Of a stretch of 8,745 nucleotides of DNA, positions 1-6,603 are shown one piece after another (position 1 is the first letter of the stretch; every line of letters begins with the position of its first letter). The notes beneath the pieces were generated by a model. That model saw only the letters and a program-made list of their open reading frames with translations. It had not been told where the DNA came from and did no database searches. The stretch is taken from the NCBI GenBank assembly GCA_902773475.1, contig CACYEO010000052.1:1-8745 (forward strand), written 5' to 3'. The translations under genes and the position numbers were made by a program. Source of the stretch: an uncultured bacterium (lineage in GTDB: Bacteria > Verrucomicrobiota > Kiritimatiellia > RFP12 > UBA1067).

Positions 1-36
1 GCAGTACCTACATACATCAATGACATCTAAAGAAAG

Positions 37-73
37 AGTCCTGTTTTGAAAACTACAACAAGTCCTGTTTTGA
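37..73. repeat. 13-bp direct repeat pair upstream of the first gene
   Basis: AGTCCTGTTTTGA occurs exactly at 37-49 and again at 61-73, 24 bp start to start. The first copy runs into a small inverted repeat, GTTTT-G-AAAAC, at 43-53. The pair lies just upstream of the -35 box of the first promoter (95-100), where a regulator could bind. The surroundings are richer in A/T than the rest of the window. The repeat itself is certain. An operator role is inference, and a remnant of some repeat element at the window edge is equally possible. Confidence 0.6.
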
Positions 74-94
74 TTTCACCCCGACACGGCGCTG

Positions 95-123
95 TTTACG
101 CGGAGCGGTTTGTTTGGTACACT
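95..123 (+). promoter_or_regulatory. Extended -10 promoter of the first membrane protein gene
   Basis: The -35 box is TTTACG at 95-100, followed by a 17-bp spacer and the -10 box TACACT at 118-123, with the extended TGG at 115-117. Transcription should begin near 130. That gives a leader of about 48 nt that is almost all A with few structured bases, ending in the ribosome-binding site AAGGA at 166-170. The same TGN plus hexamer plus TCGC pattern recurs before five other genes in the window, which raises confidence. Confidence 0.6.
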
Positions 124-177
124 TCGCCCTGCAACGGCAATGTTGCAAACAAAAACAAAACAAAAAAGGAAAAAGAA

Positions 178-798
178 ATGCTTGCTCCCCTCACCCGCTC
201 CCCCAATTTCGGCGTTGCGTTTTCCAACGGCTGGAATGTCTATAAGAACAATTTCGGACCGATATTCCTCGGTTCGCTGATAGCGAGCCTTCTCGGCGCC
301 GTCACTTGCGGCATCTGCATGGCTCCGCTGACCTGCGGACTCATGATGATGATTCTCAAATTCCTCCGCAACAGCGAACCAAAGCCCACCGCCGGGAAAG
401 TGATGGACGGATTCCAGAAATTCGGCCCTGCGTTCCTGACAGCCATTGTCATCGGCCTGATCAGCGGTGTCGTCCAGTCGATTTTGGCCTTTATCCCCTT
501 CATCGGTATCGTGCTTGGCACTGTTGTGAGTATTGCGTTGTCTGCGGCATCCTCTTGGGCGCTTCTTCTCATCGCCGACAAGAATGCCACATTCGGGGAA
601 GCGATCGGAACTTCGGTGCAGCTGGTGACGAAGGGTCCGTTCTGGGGTTTCGTCCTTGTAAGTTTCGTAGCCGGATTGGTCGGTGCGCTCGGCCTTGTAG
701 CGTGCGGCATCGGCATCCTGTTTACGCTCCCGCTTGCAATATGCATCGTGGTCGCGGCCTACGAAGAAGCCTACGGCTCGGTCGCAACGCAGGGTTGA
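178..798 (+). CDS. Multi-pass membrane protein of unknown function
   Basis: The protein has 206 residues. The reading frame is open back to 46, but I chose ATG 178 because AAGGA lies 7 nt upstream and the extra N-terminal stretch looks like translated leader DNA. A short N-terminal segment with an aromatic 'GWNVYKNNFGPIF' motif precedes about six hydrophobic segments in three pairs, near residues 27-62, 84-132 and 154-194. The loop between the first pairs (about 63-83) is polar and Pro/Lys rich. There is no signal peptide or catalytic motif. The layout, with Gly-rich helix hairpins and a conserved polar loop, resembles small bacterial membrane families such as DUF975-type proteins, but I cannot assign one. 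The stop at 796-798 is three bases from the TTG start of the DUF2752 gene, suggesting an operon or at least translational coupling. Confidence 0.8.
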   Translation: MLAPLTRSPNFGVAFSNGWNVYKNNFGPIFLGSLIASLLGAVTCGICMAPLTCGLMMMILKFLRNSEPKPTAGKVMDGFQKFGPAFLTAIVIGLISGVVQSILAFIPFIGIVLGTVVSIALSAASSWALLLIADKNATFGEAIGTSVQLVTKGPFWGFVLVSFVAGLVGALGLVACGIGILFTLPLAICIVVAAYEEAYGSVATQG

Positions 799-801
799 TG
801 C

Positions 802-1227
802 TTGAATCCTCGCGTACATAAGCCACAGCACAGCGAGGAACGCCGCCGCCGGAAATTTCCGGCGGCCGGTTTTTTTACGGTTGCGGCGATTGCGGCCGTA
901 TCGGCGGTCGCGCATGTCATGGGCGTCGCGATATGCCCGCTCAAACGTTTTACGGGAATCCCATGCCTTACATGCGGTTCTACGAGGGCGGCTTTTCTCG
1001 CTTTGAGCGGCGATTTCCGCGGCGCATTCCTGATGCAGCCGCTGGCGACGGCATTGATGGCGCTCGCCGGATTCTACTGCATCGCCGCCGCGTGCGCTTT
1101 TTTGATGCGGCGCGAAATCCCTCTGCCGCGTCTGCCGCGTTCGCGTGCGGGGAAAATCGCTTTCTGGACGGCCGCCGCGCTGCTTGCGGCGGCGAACTGG
1201 GCCTACGTGATCTGCAATTCGAACTGA
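802..1227 (+). CDS. DUF2752 family membrane protein
   Basis: The protein has 141 residues. The family signature is visible at residues 45-62, CPLKRFTGIPCLTCGSTRA, with Cys45, Cys55 and Cys58. It is followed by a 'SGDFRGAFLMQPL' segment that matches the usual G-D-x-x-x-A-x-x-x-x-P-L part of DUF2752. Three hydrophobic segments lie near residues 22-44, 76-102 and 117-138, and the end (NWAYVI) is also typical. The function of the family is not established. The start is uncertain. TTG 802, with AGGG at 791-794 upstream, is the only start that keeps the first membrane helix. ATG 919 would remove it. A strong terminator-like hairpin lies in codons 14-25 of this frame, so translation from 802 would have to melt it. 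Confidence 0.75.
   Translation: MNPRVHKPQHSEERRRRKFPAAGFFTVAAIAAVSAVAHVMGVAICPLKRFTGIPCLTCGSTRAAFLALSGDFRGAFLMQPLATALMALAGFYCIAAACAFLMRREIPLPRLPRSRAGKIAFWTAAALLAAANWAYVICNSN
843..876 (+). terminator. Rho-independent terminator hairpin inside the DUF2752 reading frame
   Basis: Bases 845-866 form a perfect palindrome, giving a 9-bp GC-rich stem (845-853 with 858-866) and an AATT loop. Two more pairs (843-844 with 868-869, one bulged C) carry the stem down to a run of seven T at 870-876. By position it would end the transcript of the gene at 178-798. It also lies about 40-75 bases into the next reading frame, where the T run encodes Phe-Phe. It could act as a partial terminator or attenuator that ribosomes moving on the DUF2752 gene open. 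Confidence 0.65.
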
Positions 1228-1248
1228 AGCGTCCGCAATCCTCTCAGG

Positions 1249-1277
1249 TTGCGTCTGCGGGACGCATCGTGTAAACT
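1249..1277 (+). promoter_or_regulatory. Promoter giving a leaderless transcript
   Basis: The -35 box is TTGCGT at 1249-1254, with a 17-bp spacer and the -10 box TAAACT at 1272-1277 followed by CGTGCG. Seven bases separate the -10 box from the ATG at 1285, so the expected transcription start falls on or next to the start codon. No Shine-Dalgarno sequence precedes that ATG, which agrees with a leaderless mRNA. Here TG directly abuts the -10 box, unlike the TGN spacing at the other promoters, so it is a weaker match. Confidence 0.5.
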
Positions 1278-1284
1278 CGTGCGC

Positions 1285-1953
1285 ATGAAAAAGAAATTTG
1301 CCGTACTTTCGGTTCTGGCATCGCTCGCAACCGTCGCAGTCTGCGTGCTTGTGTTTCTGAAGCCGTTTCAGGACAATCCGGCCGGCGAATCTGCTTCCGG
1401 CGCGAATCCTGCGCCGGAAGGACGTGAAATCCCGTCCGCCGGCAGCGACGCAAAACAGGCCTCGGTGGCGGGAAAGGAGCCGGAGCAGGAAGCGCCGCAG
1501 GATGGAGCGGAGAAGGAGGAACCGGCTCCTGCCGCAGAGGCGCCTTCCGTCCCGGATGCCGCCGCAGATTCCTCCGGAACGGACGCGCAAAGCGGCGGGG
1601 ATGAAGCGGTCGAGACGTTCGATGCGCTTGTCGACGGATGGATGGATCCCGCTCCCGGCGGCATTTCGATCGATGACATGGAAAAATTCGCGAAGGCGTT
1701 TTCCCGCCTTCCGGAAGAGCGCAAGGACGAGGAAATCCACCGCGCGCTCAACCTGCTGCCGGACGAAAACGTTTTCCTCCTCGCCGCTATCCTGTTTGAC
1801 AAAAAACAGAGCGCCGAAATAGTGGATACGGTGTTCTCCGATATTCTAAACCGCCCTGAAGAGGTGAAAAATCCCATATTGGACAAGATACTTCTCGACA
1901 GGGACCACCCGTGCTGGTCGACGGCGGCTTGGATACGCGATGCAACGGATTGA
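1285..1953 (+). CDS. Membrane-anchored protein with Ala/Pro/Glu-rich linker, unknown function
   Basis: The protein has 222 residues starting at ATG 1285. The frame is open from a TTG at 1249, but that would put the promoter inside the gene. Residues 1-4 are MKKK, followed by one hydrophobic segment (5-26) that should act as an uncleaved anchor or signal. Cys20 is not in a proper lipobox. Residues 30-110 are low-complexity Ala/Pro/Glu/Ser/Asp, a likely extended linker. Residues 111-222 form a compact, mostly helical domain with motifs ALNLLPDENVFLLAAILFD, SDILNRPEEVKNPIL and DHPCW. These have the even, conserved look of a real domain. The domain most likely lies outside the cytoplasmic membrane. 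I do not recognise the family. It could be transcribed alone from the promoter at 1249-1277 or by read-through from the DUF2752 gene 57 bases upstream. Confidence 0.75.
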   Translation: MKKKFAVLSVLASLATVAVCVLVFLKPFQDNPAGESASGANPAPEGREIPSAGSDAKQASVAGKEPEQEAPQDGAEKEEPAPAAEAPSVPDAAADSSGTDAQSGGDEAVETFDALVDGWMDPAPGGISIDDMEKFAKAFSRLPEERKDEEIHRALNLLPDENVFLLAAILFDKKQSAEIVDTVFSDILNRPEEVKNPILDKILLDRDHPCWSTAAWIRDATD

Positions 1954-1986
1954 GCCGCGCCCCGGCGGATTTTCCGGTGCGCCGTA

Positions 1987-1995
1987 TGGTATACT
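1987..1995 (+). promoter_or_regulatory. Extended -10 promoter of ilvD
   Basis: TGG at 1987-1989 is followed by TATACT at 1990-1995 and then CGCG, the cleanest -10 in the window. No good -35 box stands 16-18 bp upstream, as is common for extended -10 promoters. Transcription should start near 2002, leaving a leader of about 45 nt that contains two short palindromes, TTCCGGAA (2000-2007) and ACGGCCGT (2009-2016). Confidence 0.6.
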
Positions 1996-2029
1996 CGCGT
2001 TCCGGAAAACGGCCGTCGAGGCAATAGAC

Positions 2030-2050
2030 ATGGAAAGCCAGAAAAAATGA
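2030..2050 (+). other. Six-codon leader mini-ORF overlapping the ilvD start
   Basis: ATG at 2030 opens a frame encoding MESQKK and stops at TGA 2048-2050, sharing an ATGA overlap with the ilvD start at 2047. It has the better ribosome-binding site: GAGG at 2018-2021, 8 nt before its ATG, while ilvD itself has only GGAAAG at 2032-2037. This would suit translational coupling. It contains no Leu, Ile or Val codon, so it is not a classical branched-chain attenuator peptide. A chance occurrence cannot be excluded for such a short frame. Confidence 0.3.
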
Positions 2051-3738
2051 AAAAGAAAAACAGCAACCGGTTTCCCAGCGACATGGTGAAAAAAGGCAAA
2101 GAGCGCGCTCCGCACAGGAGTCTCTTTTTCGCCACCGGAATGAGACGCGAGGATTTCTCGAAGCCGTTCATCGGCATCTGCAATTCGTACGAGTCGTTCG
2201 TTCCTGGGCATTGCCATCTGAACGGCGTCGGCGAATGGCTCAAAAAATGCATCGTCGAGGCCGGCGGCGTCCCCATGGAGTTCAATACGATCGCGGTCTG
2301 CGACGGCATAGCGATGGCGCATGAAGGCATGAAATACTCGTTGCCCTCGCGCGAACTTATAGCCGACAGCGTGGAGTCCGTGGCCAAGGCGCACTGTTTC
2401 GATGCCATGATCTGCGTTCCGAACTGCGACAAGATCGTGCCCGGGATGCTCATCGGCGCCCTGCGCGTGAACATCCCGGCGATATTCGCCTCCGGCGGTC
2501 CGATGGCGCCTGGCAGACATCCGCTCCGCGACGGTGACGCCGATCTCAATACGGTTTTCGAAGCCGTGGCCGAGGAAAACACGGGACGGATCGGCGAAGA
2601 CGATCTGCGCAAGGTCGAAGAGGCGGCGTGTCCGGGCTGCGGATCGTGCTCGGGCATGTTCACGGCAAATTCCATGAACTGCCTTTACGAGGCGCTCGGA
2701 ATCGCCCTTCCCGGAAACGGCACGATTCTCGCGACCGATCCTGCCCGCCGCGAAATGTGGCGGCGCGCCGCGTTCCGCATCGTCGAAATGGCCAAGAAGG
2801 GCGGGCCTCTCCCCCGGGAACTCGTCACGAAGGAATCTCTCGACAATGCGCTCACGCTTGACATGGCCATGGGCGGTTCCACGAACACCGTTCTGCATAC
2901 GCTTGCGATCGCGCGCGAGGCGGACGTCGATTATTCGCTCGAACGCATGAATGAAATCTCGGCGCGCACTCCGTACATCTGCAAGCTCGCGCCGAGCGGT
3001 CACTACCATGTTTCGGATCTCGACAGGGCGGGCGGCATAATGGCGGTCCTGAAACGCCTTCCCAAAAAACTCCTGAATCTCAAGGCGAAGACGGTTTCAG
3101 GAAAGACGCTCGGCGCGCAGATCGCGGCCGCGGAGATAAAGGACGACGATGTGATCCGCCGTCTCCCAGACGCGTATTCGAAAGACGGAGGGCTGGCCGT
3201 CCTCTGGGGCAATCTCGCAGAGCGCGGAGCGGTTGTGAAGAAGGGCGGCGTCGCGCTGTCGATGATGAAGTTCACGGGCAAGGCGATCTGCTTCGATTCG
3301 CAGGAGGCGGCGTGCGAGGGGATCCTCGGCGGCAAGGTCAAGCCCGGCCATGTCGTGGTAATACGCTACGAGGGGCCGAAGGGCGGCCCCGGGATGCAGG
3401 AAATGCTCGCTCCCACCTCCTACATAATCGGCGCGGGACTTGGCGAAAGCGTCGCTCTCGTCACGGACGGCCGCTTTTCCGGGGCCACCCACGGCGCTTG
3501 CGTAGGGCATGTTTCGCCGGAGGCGGCGGAAGGCGGGCTTATCGGGCTTCTCAAGAACGGCGACAGGATAACGGTGGACATCCCCGCGCGTTCGATAAGC
3601 GCGGATATTTCAAAGAAGGAAATCGCCGAACGCCGCCGCAAGTTCAAGGCGCGGCCGCCGAAAATCAGGACGGGCTGGCTTTCGCGCTACGCGGCGTTCG
3701 TCGGAAACGCTTCCACCGGCGCCTCGCTGAAGCCGTAA
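2047..3738 (+). CDS. ilvD: Dihydroxy-acid dehydratase (IlvD)
   Basis: This 563-residue cytoplasmic enzyme converts 2,3-dihydroxy-isovalerate and 2,3-dihydroxy-3-methylvalerate to the 2-keto acids that precede valine, leucine and isoleucine. Family motifs run in order: GICNSYESFVPGHCHLN (43-59), CDGIAMAHEGMKYSLPSREL (85-104), NCDKIVPGML (126-135, iron-sulfur Cys127 and metal-binding Lys129), CPGCGSCSGMFTANSMN (195-211), GGSTNT (276-281) and TDGRFSGATHG, with the likely catalytic Ser at 478. Length is normal for the family. Cys45, Cys127 and Cys195 fit the three-cysteine pattern of [2Fe-2S] members. E. coli-type enzymes lack the first of these cysteines. The related 6-phosphogluconate and sugar-acid dehydratases are less likely because the motifs and C-terminus (RYAAFVGNASTGA) fit IlvD. 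No other ilv or leu gene is nearby. It has its own promoter and converges with the minus-strand operon. Confidence 0.96.
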   Translation: MKKKNSNRFPSDMVKKGKERAPHRSLFFATGMRREDFSKPFIGICNSYESFVPGHCHLNGVGEWLKKCIVEAGGVPMEFNTIAVCDGIAMAHEGMKYSLPSRELIADSVESVAKAHCFDAMICVPNCDKIVPGMLIGALRVNIPAIFASGGPMAPGRHPLRDGDADLNTVFEAVAEENTGRIGEDDLRKVEEAACPGCGSCSGMFTANSMNCLYEALGIALPGNGTILATDPARREMWRRAAFRIVEMAKKGGPLPRELVTKESLDNALTLDMAMGGSTNTVLHTLAIAREADVDYSLERMNEISARTPYICKLAPSGHYHVSDLDRAGGIMAVLKRLPKKLLNLKAKTVSGKTLGAQIAAAEIKDDDVIRRLPDAYSKDGGLAVLWGNLAERGAVVKKGGVALSMMKFTGKAICFDSQEAACEGILGGKVKPGHVVVIRYEGPKGGPGMQEMLAPTSYIIGAGLGESVALVTDGRFSGATHGACVGHVSPEAAEGGLIGLLKNGDRITVDIPARSISADISKKEIAERRRKFKARPPKIRTGWLSRYAAFVGNASTGASLKP

Positions 3739-3785
3739 AACGCGCCGGTTCCGCGCGGCCTCCCGCGCAGGCCCGTCCGCATGGA

Positions 3786-3819
3786 GCCGGGCGCGGTTGC
3801 CGGGGAGGTTGCGCCGGGC
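3786..3819. terminator. Possible hairpin between convergent genes
   Basis: The 84-base gap between ilvD and the convergent minus-strand gene contains an imperfect inverted repeat. Bases 3786-3794 pair with 3811-3819 (8 of 9 pairs, all G/C) around a 16-base loop. There is no T run on either side, so it is not a standard intrinsic terminator. It may simply slow polymerase or mark the end of both transcripts. The rest of the gap is plain GC-rich sequence. Confidence 0.25.
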
Positions 3820-3822
3820 CGG

Positions 3823-5043
3823 TCAGATTTGTATCCTGCCCGTCGTTGCGATACGGGTTTTAACGGCTTCTTCGAACCGTTTTTTGGCCTCGTCTACAAG
3901 ATCTTCCATGCGCTGTGCATAGTTGGGCTTGCCGTTTGTGACCTTGCCCGCTTTCAGGAAAAAGGCTCCGTTGGGCGAAAAATCCTTGCATTGGCGGAGT
4001 TTGCCGGCATTGGAGGAACTGCTCTTCAGGGTTTTCAGGACCTTCTGGCTGTCCTCGATGATTTCGCGGTTCTTATGGACGAATTCCGAGTGGCCCAGCA
4101 GGAGTTCCTTCATCGTTTCGCGTGGATACGGGTCTATGGACATTCCCGTTTCCGCGAACCACTTGTTGAATTCATTGAGGGCATCCGCCGCCGTGTTGTG
4201 CGCGGCATAGCAGCGGTCGATTCCGTCGCTGAATTTCTTCAGGTCCGCGTCGGTGGCGCGTTCGAAATACCCGTCGAGAGCGTGGAGAACGCGGCTTGAC
4301 TTCGGCTGTATGCTGCCGTTGGCGTCAATGGCGCAGTCCAAACCCGATTCCTTCAAGACTTCGGCGAAAAGCTGTTTCTTCTTTTCGGAGTTGAGCAGTT
4401 GCCAGGGGTAGTACTGCCATTTGCCGCTGCCTTTGGCTATCTTGTCGAGGATCTTCAGGTATTTGCCCCATGCGGTATCGACTTTTTTGAAACTTTTGAC
4501 GAGCGAGCCGTCGTTTATCACGTTGAGCGTCACAACCCGCACCAGGCGGTTGTAGCTTGAAAACAGCTTCGTCTCGATTTCCGCCTGCAAGAGATCCGCC
4601 ATTTTCGGGCGCACGTCCTTGCCGAATTTTCCAAACGCCCTTTTTGCCCCCTGGAGGCTCTTGAAGCCGAGTTTCTGCGCGGGCGTGGCGTAGTTGTTGG
4701 AATGTACGCGCGGCGGGGTCGGATCGATAGGCCTGCCCAGCTGTTTCAGCGCGTCCGCAAGCAGGGACTCCGGTTCGACGTCGAGGATTTTCGCGCCGTG
4801 GAGGATCGAGTTGCAGGAGTCGTAGAGCTTTTTCATCTTCGCCGCCTCGCCCCTCGACATCGACCTTATCTGCGCAAGGTCGTTGGCGACCGAGTTTTCG
4901 CCGTCCGGCGCGGCGGAATAGTCCACGCCTCCCCAGTTCGCCTTGTCCTGTTTGGCGATTTCCGCATCTGAAAGTTTCTTCGGTTTCGCCGCCACCGTCA
5001 AAACGGCGGCGCATACGGATAAAAGCAATGGCAGTCTTTTCAT
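3823..5043 (-). CDS. Exported protein of unknown function
   Basis: The protein has 406 residues and starts with a clear Sec-type signal peptide, MKRLPLLLSVCAAVLTVAA, with cleavage likely after residue 19. It has no lipobox at the cleavage point and no twin-arginine motif. The mature part is Lys/Ala/Asp rich and looks mostly helical, with no transmembrane segment and no recognisable catalytic motif. Four spaced cysteines, in the contexts DSCNS, LDCAI, DRCYA and RQCKD, could form disulfides outside the cytoplasm. The start is supported by AAAGGA a few bases upstream, and only 18 bases separate it from the stop of the preceding exported-protein gene, so the two are surely co-transcribed. I do not recognise the family. 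Coding use is supported by the full-length open frame, the signal peptide and the operon spacing. Confidence 0.75.
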   Translation of the reverse strand: MKRLPLLLSVCAAVLTVAAKPKKLSDAEIAKQDKANWGGVDYSAAPDGENSVANDLAQIRSMSRGEAAKMKKLYDSCNSILHGAKILDVEPESLLADALKQLGRPIDPTPPRVHSNNYATPAQKLGFKSLQGAKRAFGKFGKDVRPKMADLLQAEIETKLFSSYNRLVRVVTLNVINDGSLVKSFKKVDTAWGKYLKILDKIAKGSGKWQYYPWQLLNSEKKKQLFAEVLKESGLDCAIDANGSIQPKSSRVLHALDGYFERATDADLKKFSDGIDRCYAAHNTAADALNEFNKWFAETGMSIDPYPRETMKELLLGHSEFVHKNREIIEDSQKVLKTLKSSSSNAGKLRQCKDFSPNGAFFLKAGKVTNGKPNYAQRMEDLVDEAKKRFEEAVKTRIATTGRIQI

Positions 5044-5061
5044 TTCAAATTCCTTTCTTTT

Positions 5062-6414
5062 TCAGAATCTCTGCTGATAGTCGAGCACGTACCAGCGGCC
5101 GCCGCCCTTGCGCCTGAGCCTGTGCGGGTGCGGAGAGCCCAGCTGCTTGCCGTTCTTGTCGTACGCCGTGGATTCGACAACGGCCTCTTCGATTTTTTCG
5201 CCGCCGATTTTCTCCAGCGTCTGTTTTTCGCTGTCGTCGAGGAAGAAGTTCTGCAGTTCGTTGTCGCTGTCAAACCCCTTCTGCACCGTGATTTTGGGCT
5301 TGGAGAACGTTGCGTGCACGTATTCGCCGTGGAACCGTTCCTGGTGCAGATCCCAGAAGTAGCGTTTGGCTTCGTCCTCTCCGTACGCGCCGTCGGCGTA
5401 TCCCGGGTCGATGCACTGCAGGTAGAGCTTGTGGTTCTTTTCTTTGATCGCCGTCATGAAAATCTCCATGAGGCGGTCTGGTTCCACGTCGCGCGGTATC
5501 TCCTTGACGGTGTACCAACCCTGTTTGACCGCTTCGACCTTCTCTTCGCCGATGAACCGCCCGGACGATTCGGCGTCCTTGTCGCGCACGGCGACGAGAT
5601 GTCCGGGGATCTTGATTGCGACGGGCTTCAGCACCCATCCGTAGTAGAACGAGCCGGGGCCTTCCTCGCCGCACAGCGGATTCTCGGCGGCTATGCCGGA
5701 GATTTCGGCGAGAACCGTCCATTTCTTCACATCCTGCATGGAAGAGTCGACAGTCCTGCGGTAGCGCTTGGCCGCTTCGTACGGTCCCAGCCAGTCCCTG
5801 CCGGAAAGATTGACGAACCAGTAGCCGGAAGACGGCTTTCCGCACCAGATATATTCGCCGGATGCGCCGTAGAACTGTTTTGCAGGATATTCCACGTCTT
5901 CCAGGAGGACGTATTTCCCTTTCAGCTCCTCCAAGGAAACCTCCGCGGAGTCTGGAGCGGGAAACGCTTTTTCGAGCATTCCTTCTTTATGGGATTCGGT
6001 TATGCGCGTCCACTCCTCGTCGCCGAGTTTGGAGATGAAGGCGCGCAGGTTGTCCTCGTTGTGGAGATACTGCGTCCATTCCGCCCGTATTTCCGTATAG
6101 TTCCCTTTGGAGCGCTTCAATGCCGATTTCGTGCGCCGGAAAAGATCCTCCACGCGCGGATCGTCTGGAAACTGCTGTTTCAGCGCGCGCACTTTTTCGA
6201 GCGCTTCCCGCTGCGAGCGCCAGACCATTTTCTCGCCGCCGCGCTGGAGGGATACTTCGCGCTCGAATTCGCGCACATAGTATTCCGCCTGGCCTATCAG
6301 CCTGTCTGCGGCTCTGTTCTCCTGGGCGGCCTCGACACTGCAGATTGCAGAATATGCGGCGGCCGCCGCCATTGCGGCTCCAAAGCGGAGCTTTCCGATT
6401 TTTCCGGGTAACAT
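5062..6414 (-). CDS. Exported protein of unknown function with conserved C-terminal domain
   Basis: The protein has 450 residues. The frame stays open upstream to 7359, but ATG 6414 is chosen because AAGGAAAGG lies 7 nt before it, a promoter lies just upstream, and it is followed by a signal peptide. That peptide has a basic start, a run of Ala/Met/Ile up to about residue 24, and a likely cut near SVEA-AQ (29). Residues 35-150 are charged helices resembling a TPR-like or coiled segment. Residues 160-300 are rich in Trp, Tyr and Gly (GEYIWCGKPSSGYWFVNLSGRDW, SFYYGWVLKPV) and look beta-rich. Residues 308-450 begin DVEPDRLMEIFMTAIKEKNHKLYLQCIDP and end GGGRWYVLDYQQRF. This resembles NTF2-like or SnoaL-like small domains, where an early helix with 'A-I-x-x-K-x-x-x-x-Y' leads to strands, but the match is by eye only. 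First gene of a two-gene operon with the 406-residue exported protein. Function unknown. Confidence 0.8.
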   Translation of the reverse strand: MLPGKIGKLRFGAAMAAAAAYSAICSVEAAQENRAADRLIGQAEYYVREFEREVSLQRGGEKMVWRSQREALEKVRALKQQFPDDPRVEDLFRRTKSALKRSKGNYTEIRAEWTQYLHNEDNLRAFISKLGDEEWTRITESHKEGMLEKAFPAPDSAEVSLEELKGKYVLLEDVEYPAKQFYGASGEYIWCGKPSSGYWFVNLSGRDWLGPYEAAKRYRRTVDSSMQDVKKWTVLAEISGIAAENPLCGEEGPGSFYYGWVLKPVAIKIPGHLVAVRDKDAESSGRFIGEEKVEAVKQGWYTVKEIPRDVEPDRLMEIFMTAIKEKNHKLYLQCIDPGYADGAYGEDEAKRYFWDLHQERFHGEYVHATFSKPKITVQKGFDSDNELQNFFLDDSEKQTLEKIGGEKIEEAVVESTAYDKNGKQLGSPHPHRLRRKGGGRWYVLDYQQRF

Positions 6415-6460
6415 GCAGTTGCCTTTCCTTGTCGCTTTGCAGAAACTGTCGGATGCCGCA

Positions 6461-6487
6461 AGTTTAGCACAATTCCGTTTCCCGCAA
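6461..6487 (-). promoter_or_regulatory. Promoter of the exported-protein operon
   Basis: Read on the minus strand, TGC (6469-6467) is followed by the -10 box TAAACT (6466-6461) and then TGCGG. The -35 is weak: TTGCGG at 6487-6482 with a 15-bp spacer, or ATTGCG one base further with 16. Transcription should start near 6454, about 40 nt before the ATG at 6414. It is back to back with the tatA promoter, with roughly 40 bases between the two -35 regions. Confidence 0.55.
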
Positions 6488-6525
6488 TGCGCCTGTGCGC
6501 CAGGCGGAAACAAAAAAGCGCCCAG

Positions 6526-6554
6526 TTGCCACGCGCGGGGAAATGTGGCATACT
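6526..6554 (+). promoter_or_regulatory. Promoter of tatA-uvrC
   Basis: The -35 box is TTGCCA at 6526-6531 (5 of 6 to TTGACA), with a 17-bp spacer, extended TGG at 6546-6548 and the -10 box CATACT at 6549-6554 followed by TGCGG. The predicted start near 6561 leaves a leader of about 43 nt. This is the most complete -35/-10 pair in the window. Confidence 0.65.
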
Positions 6555-6603
6555 TGCGGTGAAATTCCGCAGGCGCGGAATGCAACCTGAAAGCGAGGAA
6601 ACC

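Noticed and set aside
1..30. Possible last codons of a gene entering from the left (frame ending TAA at 28-30)
   Set aside because: Ten codons are too few to judge, and all three plus frames close within the first 50 bases, so nothing favours one.
24..73. Possible CRISPR repeat or anti-repeat, because of the segment ending CTACAAC and the repeated AGTCCTGTTTTGA
   Set aside because: The period is only 24 bp, no spacer-repeat pattern exists, and no cas gene is in the window. Only a longer left flank could revive this idea.
76..1740. 554-codon open frame on the minus strand
   Set aside because: It runs antisense to three credible plus-strand genes, is Arg/Cys-rich and low in hydrophobic order, and has no start signals. 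It is a product of GC-rich codon use on the other strand.
1368..3009. Two long minus-strand frames opposite ilvD and its upstream gene
   Set aside because: They are antisense to ilvD, whose identity is certain, and their proteins are Arg/Ser/His-rich with no family resemblance.
3781..4299. 172-codon plus-strand frame starting in the gap after ilvD
   Set aside because: It is antisense to the exported-protein gene, with no ribosome-binding site or recognisable protein features.
5122..6411. 429-codon plus-strand frame opposite the first exported-protein gene
   Set aside because: The minus-strand frame has a ribosome-binding site, a signal peptide and a promoter. The plus-strand frame has none and reads as a shadow.
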